Source of the DNA: Methylobacterium sp. Leaf117
GTDB lineage: Bacteria; Pseudomonadota; Alphaproteobacteria; Rhizobiales; Beijerinckiaceae
Reading direction: 5' to 3'
Length of the DNA: 64,000 nucleotides
Assembly (NCBI RefSeq): GCF_001422985.1
Contig: NZ_LMNL01000001.1
Location: 124,720-188,719, forward strand
Shown in pieces: positions 57,094-64,000 of this stretch; the stretch's first letter is position 1, and each line of letters opens with the position of its first letter. The notes beneath the pieces are model-generated. The model was not told the origin of the DNA. It saw only the letters and a program-made list of their open reading frames with translations, and made no database searches. Position numbers and translations under genes: made by a program.

Positions 57094-57880
57094 TGGAGGC
57101 GTGTCCTTCATCGACGTCCGCCGACGTCTCCTTGGATCGGGCCGGATCGGAGCCGGTTATCTCGCGCTCGAGCACGAGGCGGGCGGCCTCCTGCTCGGCG
57201 AGGCGTTTCGAGGGACCGACGCCGATACCGACCTCAAGACCCTCGACGCGCACCGCGATATGAAACACCGGCGCATGGTCGGGACCCGAGCGCTCGACCA
57301 CGTCGTAGACTGGGATCGGCAGAGCGCGGGCCATCGCCCACTCCTGAAGCGACGATTTCGCATCGCGACCGCGCGGCGCGGCGGTGTCGGTGTCCGGCGT
57401 GAAGGCCGCGTTGACGATCGCCTTGGCGACCTCGTAGCCGGCGTCGAGGAACACTGCACCAAGGATTGATTCGCAGACGTCGGCCAGGATGGTCTGATTG
57501 CGACGTCCACCACTCTGGACCTCGCCGGGGCCAAGTGCGAGGTGCGGACCGACGTCCCAGCTCGTCGCGACGGACGCACAGGTTTCACGCCGCACAAGCC
57601 CCGCAAGGCGTCGCGACAGCTCGCCCTCGTCGGCGCCCGGGAAGGCCTCGTAGAGGAGGTCGCCGATGGCAAGCCCAAGGACGCGGTCGCCGAGGAATTC
57701 CAGGCGTTGGTAGCTGCCGAGTCGGCCGTTCCCACCGGCCTTACTCACGTGCGTAAGGGCGTGGAGCAGAAGCTTCGGATTGGCAAAAGCATGTCCGATC
57801 CGCGCCTCGAGTACCGCGAGGTCGGGCTTCGGACGGGGCGCGCGCCGCGCCCGGCTGGAGGGACGCGCCTCTTCGGTCAC
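57086..57880 (-). CDS. rnc: Ribonuclease III
   Basis: Double-strand-specific endonuclease that processes rRNA precursors and regulates mRNAs. The RNase III signature is YQRLEFLGDRVLGLAIGDLLYEAFP (residues about 60-84; acidic catalytic positions present), and a C-terminal dsRNA-binding domain ends with KRLAEQEAARLVLER. It is 264 residues. The order lepB-rnc-era is conserved across proteobacteria. Confidence 0.96.
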   Translation of the reverse strand: MTEEARPSSRARRAPRPKPDLAVLEARIGHAFANPKLLLHALTHVSKAGGNGRLGSYQRLEFLGDRVLGLAIGDLLYEAFPGADEGELSRRLAGLVRRETCASVATSWDVGPHLALGPGEVQSGGRRNQTILADVCESILGAVFLDAGYEVAKAIVNAAFTPDTDTAAPRGRDAKSSLQEWAMARALPIPVYDVVERSGPDHAPVFHIAVRVEGLEVGIGVGPSKRLAEQEAARLVLEREITGSDPARSKETSADVDEGHASNA

Positions 57881-57893
57881 AATGCGTAACGTC

Positions 57894-58694
57894 CTAATGG
57901 ATGGCCGTGAACAGCCGGTTCCAGCGAACCTTCGCCGGCCAGTTCCAGATCTGCCACGCCGGCGTGCCCTCGTCGATGGAGAAGAAGATCATCTCCGCCC
58001 GTCCTACGAAATTTTCGAATGGCACGAAGCCGACACTGGCGAGATCGCGCGAATCCGTCGAGTTGTCGCGATTGTCGCCCATCATGAAGAAGCGCCCCTG
58101 CGGCACGGTGTAGGGCTCGGTATTGTCCCAGTAGCCGTTATCGCCATCGCGCTCGATGACGCGGTGGGTAATCCCGTTGGGCAGGGTTTCGAGGTATTGT
58201 TCCGCCTTGGCTTGTTCGCCGTAGGGGCCGGTCGTCTCGAAAGGTGCGATCTTCTCACGCTTCACCGGCACGTCGTTGATGTAGAGGAGGCCGGCTTTCA
58301 TCTGGATCTTGTCACCCGGCAAACCGATCACGCGCTTGATGTAATCGGTGGAATTGTCCTTCGGCAGTTTAAAGACGGCGATGTCGCCCCTCTTCGGCTC
58401 CGCCGCCCAGATCCTTCCGTCGGCCGTGAAGGGCAGGTATTCGCTCAAGGGTAACGAATATTTCGAATATCCGTAGGAATATTTTGATACAAACAGATAG
58501 TCGCCGATCAGAAGCGTCGGCACGAGGGAGCCCGAAGGGATGTTGAAGGGCTGGAACAGGAGCGTTCGAACCACCAGCGCGATGAGAAGCGCCTGACCGC
58601 CGACCTTCAGCGTCTCCTTGATGCTCGCCCAGGTGCTGGTATCAGCAGCCTTCAGGTCACGCTTTGTCTGCTGATCCACGTGGGCACGTTCCAT
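57894..58694 (-). CDS. lepB: Signal peptidase I
   Basis: Inner-membrane serine protease that cleaves Sec and Tat signal peptides. Catalytic Ser56 is in PSGSLVPTLLIGD, where the usual Met after Ser is Leu, and the general base Lys120 is in DYIKRVIGLPGD; the MGDNRDNSTDSR box is intact. One membrane helix precedes the catalytic domain. From ATG 58694 it is 266 residues; the frame extends upstream without conservation. Confidence 0.96.
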   Translation of the reverse strand: MERAHVDQQTKRDLKAADTSTWASIKETLKVGGQALLIALVVRTLLFQPFNIPSGSLVPTLLIGDYLFVSKYSYGYSKYSLPLSEYLPFTADGRIWAAEPKRGDIAVFKLPKDNSTDYIKRVIGLPGDKIQMKAGLLYINDVPVKREKIAPFETTGPYGEQAKAEQYLETLPNGITHRVIERDGDNGYWDNTEPYTVPQGRFFMMGDNRDNSTDSRDLASVGFVPFENFVGRAEMIFFSIDEGTPAWQIWNWPAKVRWNRLFTAIH

Positions 58695-58805
58695 CTGGCT
58701 GCCATCTCCGGTCCGACGCGCGCACCCGGATTCCGGGCGACTTCCGTCGTTGACGGTCGACCGGCGGCATAGACCATGCGGATAGGCGCCGCAACGCACG
58801 CGGCT

Positions 58806-59225
58806 TCACGGCTGAGTTCCGGGCGTGCTGTCCGGCACTGCCTCGATGATCACGAAGGCCTGTGCCAGGGGGGGGTCATCCGTGAGCGTGATGTGGAGTT
58901 TGGGCCGGTGACCGACCGGCATGAGCGCCGCCAGGTGCTCGGCCGCCGCTCCGGTGAGCCGGAGGGTCGGGCGTCCGCCCGGTAGATTGACGACCTCCAT
59001 GTCGCGCCAGAACACTCCTTGCGCGATACCGGTGCCGAGGGCTTTGGAGCAGGCCTCCTTGGCCGCGAAACGCCGGGCATAGGACGGAGCGCGCGCCGCG
59101 CGAGCATTGCACTTGGCCCGCTCCGCTTCGGTGAAGATCCGGTAAGTGAAGCGTTCGCCGTAGCGCTCCAGCGACTTCTCGATCCGCCGGATGTCGCAAA
59201 GGTCGGAGCCGATGCCGACGATCAT
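58806..59225 (-). CDS. acpS: Holo-ACP synthase
   Basis: Transfers phosphopantetheine from CoA to acyl carrier protein. The Mg-binding aspartate is Asp8 in GIGSDLCDI, and the second signature [16 protein letters not shown] with the metal-binding Glu is present. It is 139 residues, normal for AcpS. Its ATG overlaps the pdxJ stop by four bases. Confidence 0.96.
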   Translation of the reverse strand: MIVGIGSDLCDIRRIEKSLERYGERFTYRIFTEAERAKCNARAARAPSYARRFAAKEACSKALGTGIAQGVFWRDMEVVNLPGGRPTLRLTGAAAEHLAALMPVGHRPKLHITLTDDPPLAQAFVIIEAVPDSTPGTQP

Positions 59226-59983
59226 GCGCGTGCCTCTTCCATGGCCGCGCGCATATCGCGGATCGCTTGGCCCAAGCCCACGAAGATAGCTTCGCCGATG
59301 AGGGCATGACCAATGTTCAATTCGGCGATCTCGCGCAGGGCGGCCACCGGCCCGACGCTGTCGAGAGCGAGCCCGTGGCCGGCATGGATCTCAAGCCCGA
59401 TGCCAAAGCCATAGGCTGCCGCCTTGGTGATCCGCTCAAGCTCTCGCGCGGTCCTGGCCGTATTCCCCTCGGCAACCGCGTCGCAGTAGCTGCCGGTGTG
59501 AAGCTCCACGACGGGTGCACCCAGGCGCTTGGCAGTGTCCATCACGGCCAAGTCTGGCTCGACAAAAAGCGACACGCGGATGCCTGCCGCAGCGAGGCGT
59601 GCGATGCGAGGCTTCAGTGAATCCTGAGCCCCGATGATGTCGAGCCCGCCCTCGGTGGTACGCTCCTCGCGCTTTTCGGGCACGAGGCAGGCGGCGTGTG
59701 GCCTCAATCGGGTTGCTAGCTCGATCATCTCGTCGGTGGCGGCCATCTCGAAGTTGAGCGGAATCGTGAGGGTGCGGGCGAGTGTTTCCATATCGGCGTC
59801 GCGGATGTGCCGGCGATCCTCACGCAGGTGTGCGGTGATGCCGTCGGCTCCTGCCGCGACCGATTCGCGAGCGGCACGGATCGGATCAGGTGCCGTCCCG
59901 CCGCGGGCATTCCGGACTGTAGCCACGTGATCGATATTGACGCCGAGCCGGAGACGATCTGAAGGCAGGGCACGGGATGACAT
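59222..59983 (-). CDS. pdxJ: Pyridoxine 5'-phosphate synthase
   Basis: Last step of the deoxyxylulose-dependent vitamin B6 pathway, condensing 1-deoxyxylulose-5-phosphate with aminoacetone phosphate. Conserved segments are [34 protein letters not shown], and GHGLAL with [15 protein letters not shown] at the phosphate site. From ATG 59983 it is 253 residues. It heads the block pdxJ-acpS-lepB-rnc-era. Confidence 0.96.
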   Translation of the reverse strand: MSSRALPSDRLRLGVNIDHVATVRNARGGTAPDPIRAARESVAAGADGITAHLREDRRHIRDADMETLARTLTIPLNFEMAATDEMIELATRLRPHAACLVPEKREERTTEGGLDIIGAQDSLKPRIARLAAAGIRVSLFVEPDLAVMDTAKRLGAPVVELHTGSYCDAVAEGNTARTARELERITKAAAYGFGIGLEIHAGHGLALDSVGPVAALREIAELNIGHALIGEAIFVGLGQAIRDMRAAMEEARA

Positions 59984-60077
59984 CGCGGATAGCTCCGAAG
60001 GGGATCGCTGCACCCTGATGGAAGGGCGCGTGCGTCACTACATAGGAGATGCTGGGTCGCAGGGGATATGACGCGCG

Positions 60078-60452
60078 ATGGGATTTCTAGACGGACTGCT
60101 CGGCCATGGCAGCGACCTCTCGCCCGGGGAGGTGAACGAGCAACTGGCTGGAATTCTCACGGAGGGCGAGCCGGTTCAGATCGCCTTCCGGATCATTCGC
60201 GACCTGATCGTCTTCACGGACCGCCGCCTGATCCTTGTGGATAAGCAGGGCATTACAGGTCGCAAAGTCTCGTACCTGACAGTCCCCTATCGGGCGATCA
60301 CCTCCTTCTCGGTGGAGACTGCGGGAAGCTTCGACCTTGAGTCCGAACTCGCGATCTGGGTCTCGGGTCGAGCCGAGCCGATCCGCAAGACCTTGAAGCG
60401 GGGCGCCAACATACTGGGGATTCAGCAGGCCATCGCGGCATCGATCCGCTGA
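60078..60452 (+). CDS. Bacterial PH-domain protein
   Basis: A 124-residue protein made almost entirely of a bacterial pleckstrin-homology (bPH_1, YokE-like) domain: FRIIRDLIVFTDRRLILVDKQG, then the segment with VSYLTVPYRAITSFSVETAG. There are no membrane helices or signal peptide, so it is cytosolic. The role of the family is unknown. It is divergent from pdxJ and precedes rpsB by about 200 bases. Confidence 0.85.
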   Translation: MGFLDGLLGHGSDLSPGEVNEQLAGILTEGEPVQIAFRIIRDLIVFTDRRLILVDKQGITGRKVSYLTVPYRAITSFSVETAGSFDLESELAIWVSGRAEPIRKTLKRGANILGIQQAIAASIR

Positions 60453-60649
60453 TGCCATCCTGTATCCGATGTTTTTCCCCTGAGGGGAACTGGCCGGGGA
60501 AATCTTGCCTCAGCGCGTGGTCTCTGGTAAGGCCCCGCCCATTCCACACGCGGAGTCTGCCTCATGCCTGAATGAGGCGTTTCCGGTGGTCGTTGCCCTT
60601 AGGCGCGATCGCTTCCTCCGCGGCGGTACCAACCGGAGAGTACAAAGAC

Positions 60650-61717
60650 ATGGCCGTTGATTTCACCATGCGTCAGCTTCTCGAGGCCGGCGCCCACTTC
60701 GGACACCAGGCCCATCGCTGGAACCCGAAGATGCAGTCCTACATCTTCGGGACGCGCAACAATATCCACATCATCGATCTCGCGCAGACCGTGCCGGCCC
60801 TCCATCAGGCCCTTCAGGCGGTGAGCGACACCGTGGCCAAGGGCGGCCGCGTGCTGTTCGTCGGCACGAAGCGCCAGGCAGCTGACACCATTGCGGAAGC
60901 GGCCAAGCGCTCGGCTCAGTACTACGTCAACTCCCGCTGGCTCGGCGGCATGCTCACCAACTGGAAGACCATCTCGGGCTCGATCCAGCGCCTGCGCAAG
61001 GTTGACGAGACCCTCGACGGCGGGGCCCAGGGCCTCACCAAGAAGGAGCGGCTGATGCTGGCCCGTGAGAAGGACAAGCTTGAGAAGGCCCTCGGCGGCA
61101 TCAAGGACATGGGTGGCGTGCCTGATCTTCTGTTCGTGATCGACACGAATAAGGAGCAGCTCGCGATCAAGGAGGCCCAGCGTCTTGGTATCCCGGTGGC
61201 AGCCATCGTCGACACCAACTGCAACCCGGACGGCATCACCTACGTCGTGCCGGCCAACGATGACGCGGGCCGCGCCATCGCGCTGTATTGCGATCTGATC
61301 GCTCGTGCTGCCATCGACGGCATCTCGCGCGGCCAGGGCTCGATGGGTATCGATCTCGGTGCTTCCGAGGAGCCGGTCGCCGAGGAGCTTCCGGCCAACG
61401 ACGACGCGGCGGCTTCCGTCGAGTCCGGTTCGGTCACGCAAGCCGACGTCGCTGCCCTCGTGGAGTCGACCGAGCACTTCGAACTGCTTTCGGCCCCTCG
61501 CGGTGCTCCGGACGATCTGTCCAAGCTCCATGGCGCTGGTCCGCAGATCGTTCAGAAGCTCAACGAGGCGGGAATCTATCACTACTGGCAGCTTGCTGCG
61601 ATGAGCGCGGATGATGTCGCCAAGGTCGATGCCGATCTGAAGCTGAACGGCCGCATCGGGCGCGATGGGTGGGTCGATCAGGCTCGCGGCTTCGTCGAGG
61701 CTGCTGCTGCCGCCTGA
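60650..61717 (+). CDS. rpsB: 30S ribosomal protein S2 with a C-terminal helix-hairpin-helix extension
   Basis: S2 joins late in 30S assembly and is needed for translation initiation. Residues 1-235 are standard ([54 protein letters not shown]). After an acidic Ala-rich linker, residues about 285-355 form an extra helix-hairpin-helix domain ([20 protein letters not shown], then [21 protein letters not shown]) like those in other alphaproteobacterial proteins such as L21 extensions. The total is 355 residues against about 240-255 for E. coli-type S2. ATG 60650 has GGAGAG upstream. Confidence 0.96.
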   Translation: MAVDFTMRQLLEAGAHFGHQAHRWNPKMQSYIFGTRNNIHIIDLAQTVPALHQALQAVSDTVAKGGRVLFVGTKRQAADTIAEAAKRSAQYYVNSRWLGGMLTNWKTISGSIQRLRKVDETLDGGAQGLTKKERLMLAREKDKLEKALGGIKDMGGVPDLLFVIDTNKEQLAIKEAQRLGIPVAAIVDTNCNPDGITYVVPANDDAGRAIALYCDLIARAAIDGISRGQGSMGIDLGASEEPVAEELPANDDAAASVESGSVTQADVAALVESTEHFELLSAPRGAPDDLSKLHGAGPQIVQKLNEAGIYHYWQLAAMSADDVAKVDADLKLNGRIGRDGWVDQARGFVEAAAAA

Positions 61718-61920
61718 TCCCGCATCGGCGGCCCGTCATTGGGCCGCCATCGGCAGATCCGACAATCGAAGCTGAAGCCCGGTGCTTTCCAAGAGCGCCG
61801 GGCTCATTCGCTTCCAGAGTGTCTTGCCCACCAAACACGACGCGTTTCGCCGGACACAAGTTTCGAACGACCCGCGCTTCATCACACTTCGCATTTCATA
61901 CGACACGGAAAGGACCGGCC

Positions 61921-62841
61921 ATGGCCAACATCACCGCCGCACTGGTGAAAGAGCTCCGCGAAAAGACCGGCGCGGGCATGATGGACTGCAAGGGCGCTCT
62001 GAACGAGACCGACGGCGACATCGAAGCTGCGGTCGATTGGCTGCGCAAGAAGGGCCTCGCCAAGGCCGCCAAGAAGGCTGGCCGCGTGGCCGCTGAGGGC
62101 CTTGTCGCCGTCGAGTCGGCGGGTCACCATGCAGCAATCGTGGAGGTGAACTCCGAGACCGATTTCGTCGCTCGCAATGACAGCTTCCAGGCTTTCGTTC
62201 GTGAAGCCGCCAAGCTTGCGCTGAACACCGACGGCACGCTGGAGGGCCTTGAGGCCGCCACGTTCCCGGGTGCGACGAACACGGTTAAGGAAAGTCTCGC
62301 CAACCTCATCGCCACTATCGGCGAGAACATGACTCTGCGCCGAGTTGCTAAGCTCGACGTGACCAAGGGCGTTATCGCCTCCTACGTCCATGGCCAAGTG
62401 GTCGAGGGTCTTGGCAAGATCGGCGTGCTCGTCGCGCTCGAGTCCGAGGGCGATGTCGAGGTGCTCTCCACCCTCGGTCGCCAAATCGCCATGCACGTTG
62501 CCGCCACCAACCCGGTGGCTCTCGATGCTGCTGGCGTCGATCAGGGCACGCTCGACCGCGAGATTAACATCTTGCGCGAGAAAAACGCCGGTAAGCCCGA
62601 GAACGTGCTCGCTAAGATCGTCGAGAGCGGCCTGAAGAGCTACTACAAAGAGGTGACCCTCTTGGAGCAGCCCTTCGTCCACGACAGCTCCAAGACGATC
62701 AGCCAAGTTCTGAAGGAAGCCGAGGGCAAGGCTGGTTCGCCGGTCAAGCTCACTGCGTTCGTGCGTTATGCGCTCGGCGAGGGTATCGAGAAAGACGAGG
62801 GGCCGGATTTCGCGGCTGAAGTCGCGAGCCTTTCACGCTGA
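61921..62841 (+). CDS. tsf: Translation elongation factor Ts
   Basis: Nucleotide exchange factor recycling EF-Tu. The N-terminal UBA-like domain has [18 protein letters not shown], and the core has the TDFVAR motif ([11 protein letters not shown]) that destabilises the EF-Tu nucleotide. It is 306 residues, typical for the group. The 203-base gap after rpsB lacks a clear terminator, so readthrough from rpsB is likely. ATG 61921 has AAAGGACC upstream. Confidence 0.97.
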   Translation: MANITAALVKELREKTGAGMMDCKGALNETDGDIEAAVDWLRKKGLAKAAKKAGRVAAEGLVAVESAGHHAAIVEVNSETDFVARNDSFQAFVREAAKLALNTDGTLEGLEAATFPGATNTVKESLANLIATIGENMTLRRVAKLDVTKGVIASYVHGQVVEGLGKIGVLVALESEGDVEVLSTLGRQIAMHVAATNPVALDAAGVDQGTLDREINILREKNAGKPENVLAKIVESGLKSYYKEVTLLEQPFVHDSSKTISQVLKEAEGKAGSPVKLTAFVRYALGEGIEKDEGPDFAAEVASLSR

Positions 62842-62876
62842 TCTGAAATTTCGAGCATTTTTTGCTTCGGAAATGA

Positions 62877-62908
62877 GAGGGGCAGCGGCAGGGATGCCGC
62901 TGCCCCTC
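62877..62908 (+). terminator. Perfect 14-bp hairpin between tsf and pyrH
   Basis: GAGGGGCAGCGGCA and TGCCGCTGCCCCTC are exact inverse copies around GGGA, 35 bases after the tsf stop. There is no T-run downstream, so it may be a weak attenuator or a stabilising 3' end of the rpsB-tsf mRNA. Confidence 0.6.
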
Positions 62909-62996
62909 GACGTTGAGGCCTCCGTTGGGCTAGACACCCCCCGCTTCCGATTGGCTCTCCGACCTGATCCAGGCCGGATTAGAGGGGACTGGCTCG

Positions 62997-63719
62997 ATGC
63001 CGGAGACCGCACCGTTTCGCCGCGTACTCGTGAAGCTTTCGGGCGAGGCACTGGCTGCTCCCGATGGTTATTGGCTTCACCCGCCGACGCTCGCGGGCAT
63101 CGCCGACGACATCGCCCGCACGCGCGAGGCCGGCTTTCAAATCGCGCTGGTGGTGGGAGGTGGCAACATGATCCGCGGTGCCCGTATCTCGGCGGCTGGT
63201 TGGATCGACCGGGCTACTGGTGATTCCCTGGGCATGATGGCCACGGTGATGAACTCTCTGGCTCTGGAAACGGCCCTGAATGCTGCGGGCGTGCCGGCAC
63301 GCACCATGTCCGCCGTCTCAATGCCGACCATCTGCGAAACTTTTGCGCGTCAGCCTGCCCTGCACCACCTCGACAAGGGTCAGGTCATCGTCCTTGCTGG
63401 GGGCACCGGTAATCCCTTCTTCACGACCGATACCGCCGCCGTACTCCGCGCCGCCGAGTTGCGCTGTGACGCGGTGCTGAAGGCGACCCAGGTGGACGGG
63501 GTCTATTCAGCCGATCCGAAGCGCGACCCGACTGCGACACGCTACGATCGTCTGACCCATGATGAGGCGATCGCTCGCGACTTGAAAGTAATGGACACCG
63601 CGGCCTTCGCGCTGGCTCGCGAAAGCCGCCTTTCGATCGTGGTCGGCTCCATCCATGCCCCGAGTTCGGTCCTGGCTATTTTGACCGGTTCGGCGCCGGC
63701 CACGCAGGTAGTCCCATAG
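62997..63719 (+). CDS. pyrH: UMP kinase
   Basis: Hexameric amino-acid-kinase-fold enzyme phosphorylating UMP in pyrimidine synthesis. Motifs are LVKLSGEALA, the loop VVGGGNMIRG (usually GGGNIFRG), GTGNPFFTTDTAA, and KATQVDGVYSADPKRDP. It is 240 residues. Several positions differ from the common PyrH consensus and its C-terminus is unusual (SIHAPSSVLAILTG), so it is a divergent PyrH, but the position after tsf is standard. frr does not follow within the window. Confidence 0.9.
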   Translation: MPETAPFRRVLVKLSGEALAAPDGYWLHPPTLAGIADDIARTREAGFQIALVVGGGNMIRGARISAAGWIDRATGDSLGMMATVMNSLALETALNAAGVPARTMSAVSMPTICETFARQPALHHLDKGQVIVLAGGTGNPFFTTDTAAVLRAAELRCDAVLKATQVDGVYSADPKRDPTATRYDRLTHDEAIARDLKVMDTAAFALARESRLSIVVGSIHAPSSVLAILTGSAPATQVVP

Positions 63720-64000
63720 ACCACGACTGACACGGCGCGAGGGTAGACACGCAGCGACGGCAATCAGAAATCTTGTCGATCATTTCAGCGCCGATGCCTC
63801 GCAGCACTCTTTTCGATCAATGCCATCAAGGTCGCTGATTTTATCGAACAGATTTTTCTCAAATGATGGGGTGCGTTTGCTTGGTTGACGGCGCTATCTG
63901 CATGAATCCGACGAAATGACATGTTAGAAATTCGACGCTCTCACCTGGAGCTGGAAACGTATCTCTAGCCGAGAAGCCGCTGAATTCGTGAACTGAGTGC
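63720..64000. other. AT-richer region after pyrH at the window edge
   Basis: About 280 bases with no gene start I can support. Composition shifts to more A and T from about 63760. frr is expected by synteny but is not visible. Confidence 0.55.

Noticed and set aside
60505..60533. Promoter for rpsB (TTGCCT, 17 bases, TAAGGC)
   Set aside because: Spacing is right, but the -10 hexamer is poor and no other evidence supports it, so it is not listed as a feature.

Overview
The window is high-GC alphaproteobacterial chromosome, most likely Methylobacterium or Methylorubrum. This rests on the GC-rich codon usage, a Porin_2-type major porin with the N-terminus typical of that group, the his-gene order with a DUF2628 gene between hisB and hisH, the lepB-rnc-era cluster, and a short DHFR-like protein resembling dihydromethanopterin reductase. 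Nearly all of it reads as core chromosome. I see no transposase, integrase, phage module, CRISPR array or toxin-antitoxin pair.

Layout. Positions 1-8 kb carry the 3' end of a FAD monooxygenase, tRNA-Leu(UAA), an outer-membrane barrel behind a strong inverted repeat, a DUF4336 protein, a globin, an L,D-transpeptidase, a GGDEF cyclase with an N-terminal tandem repeat, and a SulP transporter. Positions 8-18 kb hold Entner-Doudoroff edd-eda, a major porin with terminators, an orphan amino-acid binding protein, and a hybrid histidine kinase preceded by a small unknown gene. Positions 18-27 kb hold the bc1 complex (petABC), mtnP, and a his run (hisB-DUF2628-hisH-hisA-hisF-hisE) running into coaA. 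Positions 27-42 kb contain thpR, a TesA/YbbA/YbbP-like cluster, an aldo/keto reductase-LysR divergon, a secreted propeller-like protein, an NnrU protein, a YfgM-like protein with Der, a carboxylate-amine ligase paired with a DHFR-like gene, and a Tat-exported FAD oxidoreductase with an AT-rich upstream region.

Positions 42-53 kb form a long minus-strand block in transcription order rpsF, rpsR, a DUF2232 gene, rplI, dnaB, alr, radA, cvpA, purF, SDR. It starts at a plausible sigma70 promoter with a structured leader. Positions 53-60 kb hold MgtC, a PepSY protein, and a minus-strand block pdxJ-acpS-lepB-rnc-era-methyltransferase-rsuA ending at a good terminator. Positions 60-64 kb hold a PH-domain protein and rpsB-tsf-pyrH. 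The S2 protein carries an unusual C-terminal helix-hairpin-helix extension, and frr does not follow pyrH inside the window.

No obviously new defence or mobile system is present. The best leads are a DHFR-like/glutamate-ligase-like gene pair, the small gene upstream of the hybrid kinase, the S2 C-terminal domain, the rpsF leader, several short tandem repeats (two in frame inside genes), and palindromic operator candidates.
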